Origin: Dactylis glomerata
Taxonomy: Eukaryota > Streptophyta > Magnoliopsida > Poales > Poaceae
Reading direction: 5' to 3'
NCBI GenBank assembly: GCA_007115705.1
Contig: QXEO01000152.1
Span: 744,001 to 808,000, forward strand
DNA length: 64,000 nucleotides
Shown: in pieces, positions 10,412 to 21,329 of the stretch
Numbering within the stretch: position 1 is the first letter of the stretch
Layout: each line of letters begins with the position of its first letter
The notes under the pieces: model-generated
Seen by the model: the letters and a program-made list of their open reading frames with translations, nothing else
The model's database searches: none
Told to the model about the DNA's origin: nothing
Program-made: the position numbers and the translations under genes

Positions 10412-13174
10412 ATGGGTAAGAGAGTGTCCTCCGCGACCGGTGCCGCTGCCGGTGCCGCCGCCAAGAAGGCCAAGACGATGGACACCGACACCTCCGTTGT
10501 CGGCAACTGGGTCCAAACCAAGGTTGGGGACAAGGAGCTGTCACAAGCCGAGAAGATGAATCTTCTCAAGAACTCCCCGGCGGAATCGCTCACCGCCGGC
10601 CCAGAGATCATTCCCCGGCCTCCTCCTGGATTCCGGGTAATCTTCATTACTTTTCTACTGTGGGGATTATCCCTTCCCCCGCATCCTTTCCTTCGTGGCC
10701 TTCTTTTTGCGTACGGGATTCAGCTCCATGATCTGAATCCCAATATGATTCTACACATTGCGTGTTTCATCATGCTTTGTGAATGCTTCTTGGGGATCGA
10801 ACCCCACTGGGCGCTTTGGCGCCGAATTTTCATCTTCCGGCGCCCTCTGCAATTCCAAACTGGCGGCTTCAGCTGCCAGGTACGTTCAGACGTCCCCTAC
10901 TTCAACCTCCAGACGCCCAAAAACAATCCCGGCTGGAGGACGAAATAGTTCTACGCCAAGGACAAGTTCTCCAGCGGCGAAACCTTCGTGCTTGAGGAGT
11001 TCTAGGCCACCACCGTCCTTCGACCCCGGGTGTCTTGGAAGCATGATCTCTCTGATGAGGAGATGAAGATCACGGAGCCACTGATGGAAAAAATCCAACA
11101 GCTTCGAGCCACTCCGAAGAAGGAGCTTTCGGGCGTCCAACTCATCCGAACCTTCATCGAGCGTCGGATCCAGCCCCTCGCTGCTCGATCCCACTGCATG
11201 TGGGATTACAGCGATCATCGGGATTTGACCCAAATTTCCCAAGACGAGTTGCATGAGGCCGAGATCGACGAGTGCGTGTGCACTGTCACAAATATCAAGA
11301 AGAAGTCAGCCGTGCCGAAAGCTTTCGGCGCGGTGGCCTTCAGCAAGGCCTTTCCCTGCACCGAGGTACGCCTTTCATCTTGATCGAATACTTCTTTTGT
11401 ACCACAGTTTTGCTGATCAAAATCGAATGTGATTGGAATTCTTGCTCAGGTCATTGAGATAGCTCGATGCTATCCGCCCCAACCCAAAATGGGTGAGTAC
11501 CCAGGGTGCGATTTTATCGAGGTCCCGAAGGGATCGACCTCTGCTGCTCCCTCGCCATCGCGAGCCTCGAAGAAGAAGAAACAAGTGGCGGATGTCGTCG
11601 AGGATTCGGAAGATCTTGATGACACCCACTTCACTTCTGGCGATGACGGCGATAGCGTGATCCCTACTGCGCCTTTGAGCAGCCGTCCCCCTCTTCGACT
11701 TGGGAAGAAGACCCTTCTGAAGTTTGGAATAGATGCATCGTGAGTTTCCCTGTCGAACTCATGTATCATGTGACTTCGTTTTGAATTGACTATACTGTGT
11801 TGACTTCGACGCTTGCTTCAGATCTTCCACCGAGGAGACCTCGACGAGCCCGGGGGATCGCGACCAATACCAAGTTCGGCCCCACGACGACACCCTCGAA
11901 CAGACTGCGGATTCGCAGGAGAAGGCTGCCGACGACGCTGCTCCTGAGGCTGATCTCACAAAGCCGCCATCTCCTCCCGGGAAGAAGATGACCGAGCACG
12001 AGTTCGTCCTAGTTTCTTCCTCCGGCGAGCCTTCCGGCCCTAAAAGCCATGTAAGTCCAAAAATTCCAACTTTGCAACTCGTGCGCTTGCGTGTCAGTAG
12101 ACACGAGGGTGAGTCTAAGTGTTTACACTTGGGCTTGCCCTCCAAGCAATAATTCAGGGGTTAATCCTTGATTTTTCTTCTTTAGCCCGTTGTCAGGGAT
12201 TTGTCGAAGGTTTGCAAGAGCTTCCTTGCGCTGGAGGAAGAAAACTGACAATTATCTGCGCAGCTTGAGGACGTGCGACGTAAGTACTGCTCTCTTCTTG
12301 CTCTGATGGTGATCTTGCTCCACTTCCTTGTAACATGGTGCTCCTCGAGTTATCAGGGATCGCAGCGCAACGTGCTACCGACAAGACGTCCTTGAAGGCC
12401 CAGTTGAATGACCTTGCGGTGGAGAATTCGGGGCTGAAGGCGAAAGCCGACGGGTTGGCCGACGAGGTCGCCCGCTTAAAGTCCGAATCATCCAAGGCCC
12501 AGGAGCTTGCTAAGACGCGCCGCCTGGAAGCTAAATCGAGGGACAAGGACCTGCATCAGCGCCTGTAGGCCTCGCTCGATGCTTTCCGTGGTGAGTTTTT
12601 GATACTCTTTGATTGCACTTTCTCGTGCCAACTAAGCTCCTACTTACCGGGGGTCTTGTCCCTTCTTGAAGCCGCTGCAGAATTGGACGCTGGGGCTATG
12701 AAGGAGCCTGCTGTACTCGAGTCCAGTGTTGGTATCGCTGAGCACTTGTGTCAAGAAGTCCGCAACCTCCTGGCAAGGGTACGGTCGACGCTTGACCGCG
12801 TCCGCGACGTGTCCATCCCTGACTCGACCAGCGACACCATGGCCGGCATCCTTGAGGCCCTGGCGGTGAAGACGGATGTCGAGGATCCGTTGGTTGCTGC
12901 GGTTCGCCGACAGGTAACTATCGGCTCCGAGTCTGTCTTCTCTATGCTGATGATGCACGGGGTTAAATTCGATGCCGACAAAGTCACGGGCACGTATCCG
13001 AAGGACAAGGACGGACGCGATAAGTCTCCGAAGAGCTATATCGAATGCACCCGCGAACTGTCTGCTCGGATGACAAGCTTCCTTGCCGAAAGGAACGAGA
13101 GGCGGGCGACGACGAAGGCCCGAAAACGTAGCGCCTCCGGCGCACCGTCTAGCAAGGCCGGTAGCTCGGCATAG
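10412..13174 (+). pseudogene. Antisense spliced gene of element A ('gypsy-type transposon' family)
   Basis: Opposite in strand to gag-pol. It resembles the plant family annotated as putative gypsy-type transposon protein (Pfam Transposase_28), recognised from PHPFLRGLLFAYGIQLHDL and IACFIMLCECFLGIEPHW. Six exons can be read: 10412-11365, 11450-11739, 11822-12050, 12186-12279, 12357-12590 and 12672-13174. All five introns are GT-AG, phases are continuous, and the total is 767 codons plus a stop. The middle part is charged and helical, probably coiled coil. Broken by TAG at 10946-10948, TAG near 11004, TGA in exon 4 and TAG at 12566-12568. Extra ORFs of this kind are described in Tat elements; their role is unknown. 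Exon borders are inferred from phase and splice sites only. Confidence 0.72.
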
Positions 13175-13356
13175 TGTAGTTAGTCCTTCTATCGTTTGTC
13201 TGTAACTGACTCTGTGATGTCATGTCAAAGACTATTGTTTTAATGCGGGCCACTTCATGCTGTAAACTTGCTTCTTCTACTTTTATCGTCCTCCTTTGAA
13301 ATATTCTGTATCTTCTTGTTATTTGGTTGCCGATGACTATGTGTGACCAGAGGCCT

Positions 13357-14210
13357 CTTGTGCAGGATTCGTCTGTGATTCTGAGTGCCTGGCCTATTTC
13401 GTATGAAACAGTTGCTAGTACTTCTAGTGTCGCTGAAAGGAGAGCCACCTCCTCGAGCGAATTAACTTTGATTCGATCCTTGCATGACCAACTCAAGAGC
13501 ACGCAGCAACAGCTGAGGGTAGTTACCGCTAAGGCTGACGTTGCTCTGTCTAAAGCGTCGCGGGCTGCAGACGCCGAGAAGTTCCTCCTTGAGGAAGTCG
13601 AAAATTTGGGGAAAGCCTTGAAGTGTGAGTCTTTCGCAACTTTTGGTCCGCTCCGCGGTCTAAACCTGTCGAGTATGACATTCTTCTTTCCTTTGCAGAT
13701 GTATGTTTGGATAGCGAAGCCGAAGCCCGACACGTGAATGCGCACCTCCGTGCAGCTCAGACGCATGCTAATTCAATTGCTAACAGCTTCTAGGCTGATC
13801 GATCGAAAGCGTTGAAGCTGACGATCCTCCAGGATAGGATCACCCAGGCTGGGATCATGGCCGAAACGAGCCGCAGTGCCCTCGCGCTGGTGCATGAAGC
13901 GATGTTTCCTTTGAATAGACAGCCTGAAGGCCTGCCTGCGCAGCTTGATCGATTCGAGAACGGTGATGCTGTCTACTCCTTTGTTCGAGAACACTTGCGC
14001 TGCGGAGCCTTGGTCGCGCTTTCCTTCATGCGCGTTCACTATCCTGGGGTTGACTTGGAGCTGCTGAAGACTCTTCCTCCAACTCCCAGCGGCCGGGTCG
14101 ACATGGATCCCCATTATGCAGCTTGTAAGGCCACTGCTGATTGCATCGCCAGACAGATTATCACCGAGAGTGATCGCCAGAGGGTGAATCAGGGCGTCGC
14201 TGCGCACTAA
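13357..14210 (+). pseudogene. Second antisense C-terminal module of element A
   Basis: Follows the stop of the first antisense gene after a 3'UTR-like stretch. It has a coiled-coil-like exon (about 13366-13624, after a TGCAG acceptor), a 74-base GT-AG intron (13625-13698) and a last exon to 14210, with one TAG near 13792. The last exon contains RVHYPGVDLELLKTLPP, which aligns with KAHYPEIDLDLLTSGIPE in the final exon of the antisense gene of element B. The gene at 10412-13174 ends in a different C-terminus. It may be the 3' end of a second, truncated antisense gene or an alternative 3' end of the first. Confidence 0.5.
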
Positions 14211-14311
14211 GTTGGCCAACCATCTGGGTCTTGCTTATCTCCTATGCATGTATGTATCTTGGGAAATTCTTCAAAGTGCTTCGTGCGAATTTTGACGAGT
14301 CGTGTAGGCCA

Positions 14312-14632
14312 AAAGGCGAAGCCCCCGAGCCTAGGTTGGAGGGCGAAGCCCCGGAGTGTAGGTCGATGGGGCGAATCCCCCGATCATAGGGCGAAGCCCC
14401 CGGGCGTAGGTCGAGAGGGCGAAGCCCCCGAGCGTAGGTCGAGAGGGCGAAGCCCTCGAGCGTAGGTCGAAAGGGCGAAGCCCCCGAGCATAGGGCGAAG
14501 CCCCCGAGCGTGGGTCGAAGGGTCGAAGCCCCTGAGCGTGGGTCGAAAGGGCGAAGCCCCCGAGCGTAGGGCGCAACCCCCGAACGTAGGGCAAGCAATT
14601 TTTTAAGGCGAAGCCCCCAAGTGTGGGTTGAA
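14312..14632. repeat. 21-30-bp tandem array built on GGCGAAGCCCCCGAGCG
   Basis: About twelve units of 21-30 bases lie between the antisense gene and the 3' end of pol in element A. On the sense (minus) strand each unit carries CTCGGGGGCTTCGCC, sharing the core CTCGGGGGCT with the polypurine tract at the 3' LTR. Confidence 0.88.
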
Positions 14633-14747
14633 CAATGATGTGAGGGAATGAACTTTATTACTTGGCGCCGAGGGCGCAATGGTTGAGCGTGGTCTGCTGC
14701 CAATGCTTAGTTACATAGTGATGGGGGGAGGCGAAAGTGTGCTGGTT

Positions 14748-15683
14748 CTAAGGATAGAACCGACGCAGCTATTGTGCGTTCCATGGGTTGTCGATGTCCT
14801 TCCCTGTCTTGGGGTCGCGTAGCCGATACGCGTCTCCTGGTATTGCTTCGTGGACGAGGTATGGGCCCTCCCATGGCGGCTCCAGCTTCGACATGCTTAT
14901 TTGCTTGAGTCAAAGGACGAGGTTGCCTGGCTCGAAGGACCGTCCGCGTACCCGTCTGCTGTGGTAATTGCGGAGGCTTTGCTGGTAAACTGTCGAGCGA
15001 GCGAGGGCAACGTCCCGGGCCTCATCCAGCAGGTCCTGGGCATCTGCTAATGCATTTTCTGCGTCTTCCTCGACATAGGCCACTACGCGGGGCGCGCAGT
15101 AGTGTACGTCGGTAGGTAGCACCGCTTCTGCTCCAAAAAGCAGGAAGAACGGCGTGTATCCTGTCGAAGAGTTTGGAGTCATCCGTAGGCTCCACAAGAC
15201 TGACGGTAGTTCTTTGACCCAGGCGCCCGCTGCGCGTTTGAGGGGTCGAAGAAGTCGCTTTTTCAGTCCTGCGCAGACGAGCCCGTTGGCCTTTTCGACT
15301 TGGCCGTTGGACTTGGGATGCACGACCGAGGCGTACTTGATCTTGATGCCGAGGTTTTTGGCGAACTCTTGGAATTTGCCCGAGGTGAAGTTGGTGCCGT
15401 TGTCGGTGATGATGTTGTTCGGCACGCCATACCGGTAGATGATGGACTCAAAGAACTTGACCGCTGTGGTTGCCTCTTGGTTGGTGACCGGGACAGCTTC
15501 GATCCACTTGGAGAACTTGTCCACCGCGACCAGCAGGTATGTGTGACTTCCTCGAGATGACTTGGGCAGAGGCCCTACCTGATCGAGGCCCCATTGCGCG
15601 AAGGGCCAGGCGACGGGTATGGTGTGCAACTCGGACGCAGGCGCGTGAGGCTTGGTGGTGAATAGCTGGCATGCTTCGCAGTG
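14748..15683 (-). pseudogene. Integrase of element A
   Basis: Continues the pol frame after the TAG at 15684-15686. The DDE core is visible: D in WGLDQVGPLP, D in IITDNGTNF, and E in SNGQVEKANG. The zinc-binding HHCC motif straddles the stop (HEGTCGHH upstream and CEAC just downstream). A C-terminal domain follows (PPWEGPYLVHEA). Stops TGA at 14910-14912 and TAG at 14769-14771 interrupt it; the frame ends at 14748. Integrase inserts the cDNA into chromosomes; its action left the AGGTT duplication. All three stops are explained by C-to-T changes of CGA or CAG codons. Confidence 0.88.
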
Positions 15684-17984
15684 CTAGACGATGTTCCTGG
15701 CGTCGTAAAGGGCAGAAAGCCAGTAGAACCCTGACCGAAAGGCCTTAGCCACAAGGGTTCGACTGCTAGCATGATGCCCACAAGTTCCTTCATGGATTTC
15801 TCGAAGGAGGGCGATTCCATCTTCCCGCGCTATGCACCGTTGGAGTACTCCTGTGGTGCTACGCTTGTAAAGCTCCTCGTTGATTATCGTGAAGGCCTTG
15901 GAGCGCCTCATAACTTGTCGCCGATGGATGGGGTCTTCTGGAAGTTCGCCCCGAATCAGATAGGCCAAGTACGGCTTCATCCAAATTACTTTGACGAGCA
16001 TAACTGCTGCTGCGTCTTTGGGGAGATCTTCGGTTCCCTCTGCTGGGGTGATGTTTGCCTGGTGAGCCCCTGAGCGTGTTGCTAACGCGGGATCGGTCGC
16101 TGGCTTGATCTTGACGGAGCGCTCGAATATCTCCTCAAAGAAGACTCCAGGCAGTATCGGGAGGCACCTTGATCCGATGTTGGCCAGGTTGTCTGCCTCT
16201 TCATTGCTTTCCCTGCCGATGTGCGTTACTTCGCAGCCCTCGAAATCGCCTTTGAGCTTGTCGTACATGGCGCGATATGCGATCATGTTAGCGCAGGTTG
16301 CGCTGCACTCCTTCATGACTTGCTGGGCGATGAGGTTCGAATCTCCATGGATCTTGATGCGGGTGGCCCCGCAGGCTTTTGCCATGCGCATGCCATGGAG
16401 AACAGCTTCGTACTCTGCCTCGTTGTTCGAGAGGTTCGAGAAGCGCATGCGGAGGACGTAGCGCATCTTGTCCCCTTGCGGTGATACAAGGACCACTCCT
16501 GCTCCTGCCCCCGAAACCCGCTTGGACCCATCGACGAATATGGTCCAGCTATTCGACAGGTCTGGGAGTTTGGGCATCTGAGCTTCCATCCATTCGGCTA
16601 TGAAATCCGGTAGGACTTGTGACTTGATTGCCGACTGGCGCTGATACGTAACCTCCCAGGGTCCTAGCGTGATTCCCCATAGCGACACACGTCCTGTGGC
16701 GTCTGGGTTATTGAGGATGCTGGAAACTGGATTCGAAGCCACCACTATGATGGAGTGGCATTCGAAGTAGTGCGGCAGTTTCTTCCCCGTCATGTAGATG
16801 GCGTAAGCCAGCTTCTGGTAGTGCGGATACCGTTGTTTGGTCGGAGATAAGACCTCGCTGAGATAGTATACTGGCCTTTGGACTCCGTGCTCTTTGCCAT
16901 CCTCTGCACGCTCGACCACAAGGACCGAACTGACGACTTGATTTGTGGCTGCTATGTACAGCAACATTGGCTCCTTCTCTCGGGGGGTGACTAGGACCGG
17001 TGACGTTGAGAGTCGACGCTTGAGATCATCGAACGCAGCTTGCGCCTCCTCTGTCCACTTAAAGTTGTCTGTCTTTCGAAGTAGCCGATAGAAGGGGAGG
17101 GCCTTTTCGCCGAGCTTGCTTATAAAACGGCTAAGTGCTGCTAATCGACCCGTCAACTGCAGGACGTGCCAAAGCGTCTTTGGCGGCTGCATATTGACAA
17201 TGGCCTGAATCTTCTCTGGGTTGCCTTTGATTCCTCTCTCAGAGATGAGGTAGCCCAGCAACTGGCCCGTAGGTACCCCGAAGGAGCACTTCTTCGGGTT
17301 AAGCTTGATGCTGTAGCGGTCAAGGTTGGTGAAAGTCTCTCGCAAGTCATCAAGCAAGCTGTCTACTTTCGCCGTCTTGATGACGATATCGTCGACGTAG
17401 ACCTCGATGTTGCGGCCGATCTGTTCCTTCAGGCACGCCTGCATGCACCGTTGATAGGTGGCTCTGGCGTTCTTGAGCCCGAAGGGCATTGTCATGTAGC
17501 AGTATACCCCGTGCGGGGTGATGAACGCCGTCTTGTCTTCGTCTTCAACTTTCAACCGTATCTGGTTGTACCCAGAGTAGGCATCGAGGAACGAAAGGCG
17601 CTCGCACCCTGCCGTAGAATCGATGATCTGATCGATTCGGGGCAGAGGGAAGTAGTCCTTCGGGCAATGTTTGTTCAGTGCCGTGAAGTTGATGCACATC
17701 CTGTAGATCTTGGTGTCCTTATTTTCCACCATGACCGGTGGCGAAAGCCATGTGGCCTCCTTGATCTCCCTGATGAACTTGGCCTCGAGGAGGCGATTGA
17801 TTTCCTCGCCCATTGACTTGGCCTTTTCCGGATTATACCGGCGCATGGATTGCTTGACTGGTTTCGCGTTCGGAAAGATTTTGAGCTCGTGCTCGGCGAG
17901 TTCCCAGGGGATGCCTAGCATATCTGCTGGACACCAGGCGAACATCCTCCAGTGCTCACGGAGGAACCCGATGAACGCGCTTTC
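15684..17984 (-). pseudogene. Reverse transcriptase and two RNase H domains of element A
   Basis: A frame open from just after the TAG at 17985-17987 to the TAG at 15684-15686 (767 codons). The RT has MPFGLKNARATYQR and the catalytic YVDDIVIK. The connection and first RNase H follow (KQRYPHYQKLAYAI). A second RNase H domain has FVDGSKR, NNEAEYEA, GDSNL and ESNEEADNLA, as expected for the extra archaeal-type RNase H of the Tat lineage. The start of integrase (HHCC) lies at the end. Both flanking stops are TAG in place of a probable CAG. Confidence 0.9.
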
Positions 17985-18602
17985 CTATGCGGGAGAGAGG
18001 GAATTCGACACCAGCGCCATTTTGGTTGGATCCATCGGGTGGATCTGGTGCTCTCGAGTGTCTTTGCTGGCATCGAATGAGAGTTCTAGGGCGTTCTGCT
18101 GCGCCGGTGGATCAATGTCCATGACAGTGGCCTCCCGAATATGATGGAGCTCCTCGTGCACCCCGAACATTTGGGACATGCTGTTGAAATCCTTGTCGCA
18201 ATTTTCGGAATGGGCGAAGCTACTGCTAATCGTTAGCGGCCCTCTATTCGCCGGCATTCGCAGCTTGAGGTAAGCGTAGTGTTGTACCGCCATGAATCGG
18301 GCGAACGCTGGTCATCCGAGGATGACATGGTACTGTGAGGGCCAGTCGACGACCTCGAACTCAATCTTCTCCTTCCTGAAGTTGGATGGAGTGCCGAAGA
18401 TGACGTCCAAGTGTATCGCCCCCAAAGGATACGTCGGCTTCCCTAGGACGATTCCATGGAAAGATATCTCTGTTGGTAAGAGGTTATCCATCGGGATCTT
18501 GATCTTCCGTAATGTGTCGGCATAGATGAGGTTCAGACTGCTTCCTCCATCCATGAATACTTTCTTTGAGGTGAAACCCCCTATCTGAGCTTCGAGAACC
18601 AA
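17985..18602 (-). pseudogene. Protease region of element A
   Basis: The aspartic protease motif MDGGSSLNLIYADTL is followed by YPLGAIHLDVIFG and SQYHVILG. A TGA at 18312-18314 interrupts the frame where the family has an arginine (VILG-stop-PAFARF), consistent with CGA to TGA. The frame resumes to LSPA and ends at TAG 17985-17987, which is in frame with RT. The same TAG position is seen in element B. Confidence 0.8.
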
Positions 18603-18919
18603 GGCGTGGTGTCCCGGGCGCGGGATCTTCGGCGGATGATCTGACCGATCGAAGCCGATCGGGTGTTCTGACCAGTTCAGATATTTGGACGTCGCAGGTG
18701 GTGCATGCTCGGCGTGAAAAACCTCTCTTGCACGCTTCTGCTAGACTTTGTTCGTCGGGCGCCCTCTCTGAATCATGGGCACGAATCCTCATGGTAGCGC
18801 GAATGCTTCTTCTTCGGGGGCTAGCTGCCGTGGCTCGCCTTGCTGGATTGTAGCAGCTTGGTGGCCCTGCTGCACTACGTTCGCTGGCGGATTAGGCGGC
18901 AGCGGTGGAGCGTTGTAAG

Positions 18920-20243
18920 CTACCGCGCCAGCCACTGGTTGCTCGGTTTGCATCCGTTCTTGAAGTGCTCAACTGAGACGGAGGAATTCCCTGCACTCGA
19001 TGAGGAGATGTGCAGGTCTTCGAATGCCGTCTTTATCGAGGTACGTATGCCTTGTGCACCCTCCATCGAGCATCTCTTCTGCTGACAGCTGTGGCTGATC
19101 GCGTCATCGGCGCCAGTCCGTTCTTGGCTTCGAATCACGGCCAGTGCTTCTGCTACTACTGCCATAGTAGCTGTTTCCTCGTTGTGGACCGTCACGATTA
19201 TCATCACGGTCCTCGTTTACGTAGCCTGCTGCTACCATGTCAGTGGCATCTACGTCGTCATAGCGGTTCCGACGACCTTTTTTGCGAGACCTGTTGTGAA
19301 ACTGATCCTTCGCATCGCCGTCACGCTCCGCTGATCGTCGACGGCTTCTAGGTGCCGAAATGGAGTCTTTACCATCGGCCCACTCGTTCGCCAAGCTCAT
19401 GAGATGGTCGACGGTCTTCGGCTTGCAGCGCCCTAACTCTTCCTTGAAGTCCCGTCGAATGAGCCCATCCCGAAAGGCATCAATGGCCCTTTCGGGCAAA
19501 ATATTCTCCGCTGTGTTGCGGAGACTGATCCATCGTGAGATGTATGACCTAAGGTTTTCTCCGGTCCTTTGTACGCACAAGCGTAACTCTTCGAATGACG
19601 TTGGCCGTCGCGAGGTACCTCGAAAGTTGGCAATAAAGGCTTGCCGAAACTCTTCCCAGGAGCGTATGCTGTCCGGAGCAAGATTGTTTAGCCACGCCCT
19701 AGCGTTGTCCTTCAGGTCCAATGTTAGTAACTGGAGAGCATTGTCTCTGGATCCGCCCCTGATTGTGACGGCGGTCATGAAGTCGTCGAGCCAAATTCGA
19801 GGATCCCGCTGCCCATTGAACTTGACGACACCATCGCTGAGCTTGATTCATTTCGGCAATGGTGTGGAATGGATCAGGAGGCTAAAGCACTCCGCTCCGC
19901 ACAGCCCATCATGATTGCCGGTGGACGCCTCGAGATCACGCTCCTCCTCGATATGACGGGCCTCGCACCGCGCGTGCCCAAGGTCGACTCTATTTTGAGC
20001 CAGGCCATGTCGAAGTTCTCCGTTGATGGGTTCCACCACCTGAGCCCTAGGCGCGACTGCTGGCGCCACTGCTGGGTGTCTGGGTTGTTCGACCGGCGGT
20101 ATGGCTCTTCTCGGCGCCGTTTCATGCTCTTGGTTAGCTGTGCCCTGAAGCACCCTAACTCCTTCGAGCGCCAGGTTCCGCAAGTGCCTCATATGCTCGT
20201 CGTCGTTTGCTGTGTTCGCGGCGATGTATGCCACGGTTGCCAT
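18920..20243 (-). pseudogene. Core gag of element A
   Basis: 19104-19778 is a 224-residue open frame with the retrotransposon gag core (RAWLNNLAPDSIRSWEEF, RPTSFEEL, ENLRSYISRW, RAIDAFRDGL) and a basic, arginine-rich C-terminus, likely nucleic-acid binding. 19848-20243 carries the preceding segment (DDEHMRHLRNLALEGVRVL). The zinc-knuckle region follows around 18920-19100 in another frame. Frameshifts separate these pieces. Confidence 0.8.
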
Positions 20244-20303
20244 GATCGCAGCTTCCTTGGTTTTGGGCAGCAGATCTGCTTCATTGAAATCCGCCTCCAG
20301 GTT

Positions 20304-21320
20304 TCAGGCGACATTGTGTATGTTGGCCCTAGGCGAAATACACGACAGTGTCCTATGTTGGAAACTTGATGAATAGTGGGACGATAGTGCGGCCCGCCTT
20401 CTTCTAGACGCGTCGGCCTTGTCCCTGCGTCTCTCCAAGATGCGCCTGTCAGCGCTGATCTGATCCTTCTGTTCCTGGACGACGAACCGGAGCGCTGCTA
20501 GCTCCTGCGGGCTCGGGTTGGGACCCATGTCTGTTTTGCCCGCGTACACCCTCCTTGCGTACCGGATCTGGTCTTGTGTGATGAACTGTCGACCGGTATT
20601 TGACCGGTTTTGACCGTTGTTGGCTCTGTTCTCGTTGCCATCTCCGTGTGACGCCATCATGCAGTGCCCTCCGCACGATGGGGTCGAATCGTCGCTGACC
20701 TCTCCCAACGCTGGAGGGTAGATGTCATCGTCTCTGAGGTAAGATTCGACCTCGACCAGAAGGTCAGAGTCGTAGTCGACCATGTACTTGTTGCTTGTCA
20801 TTACAGATCCACTCGAGCATGAGCTGTCTGAGTTGCCTATTTTCCCTTTAGCTTCGGGGTAGACGTCGTCATCGTCTGAACATGTGTAATCTGAGTATAG
20901 CCCTTCAACGTAATCAGGGTCGTAGGGCGCGGTACGGAGCGTGAGGGCGTTGAGAGCCCGCTCGCACTCGGATATTGTCGGGTAGACAGCCGCAGTGCCT
21001 CCCCGAGGGTCTTCATAGCCGGTGATCTCGTGAGACGAGAAATCTCCGGCGCCCACGAAGTGGTACGCGTCGCAATCAGCGCAGTAGGCGGTGTTTGGGG
21101 ATGGAGATGGATCTTTGAAGTCGTTCGACCCTACTGATGGGGTCGAATCGTTCGGCCTTGGTCCCTTCTCCAGCGGCGCCGGCGGTGCGATCGCCGAGGG
21201 ATTGCCCTCGATGACTGGTGGTGTGCTTGGGGTTGTTGCGGGCAGCGCCGAATCGCTGACAGAAATCAGCTCGGCGACCCCGTCATTGTCCACGTGGAAG
21301 TTAAACAGCCCGAAAGCCAT
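20304..21320 (-). CDS. N-terminal gag ORF of element A (338 aa)
   Basis: An open frame of low complexity, rich in Asp, Ser and Pro, ending in a basic coiled-coil-like part (ISADRRILERRRDKAD). It lies between the 5' repeat-encoded ORF and core gag. A Cys/His cluster near residues 80-90 (YCADCDAYH) is visible. No defined domain is recognised. It is separated from the upstream ORF (21330-21812) by a single TGA and from core gag by a frame change, so it is probably one piece of a longer gag. Confidence 0.55.
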   Translation of the reverse strand: MAFGLFNFHVDNDGVAELISVSDSALPATTPSTPPVIEGNPSAIAPPAPLEKGPRPNDSTPSVGSNDFKDPSPSPNTAYCADCDAYHFVGAGDFSSHEITGYEDPRGGTAAVYPTISECERALNALTLRTAPYDPDYVEGLYSDYTCSDDDDVYPEAKGKIGNSDSSCSSGSVMTSNKYMVDYDSDLLVEVESYLRDDDIYPPALGEVSDDSTPSCGGHCMMASHGDGNENRANNGQNRSNTGRQFITQDQIRYARRVYAGKTDMGPNPSPQELAALRFVVQEQKDQISADRRILERRRDKADASRRRRAALSSHYSSSFQHRTLSCISPRANIHNVA

Positions 21321-21329
21321 GTCGAAGCC

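Noticed and set aside
17166..17816. 216-aa plus-strand ORF opposite RT of element A
   Set aside because: It mirrors the strongly conserved minus-strand RT coding sequence and has no domain of its own.
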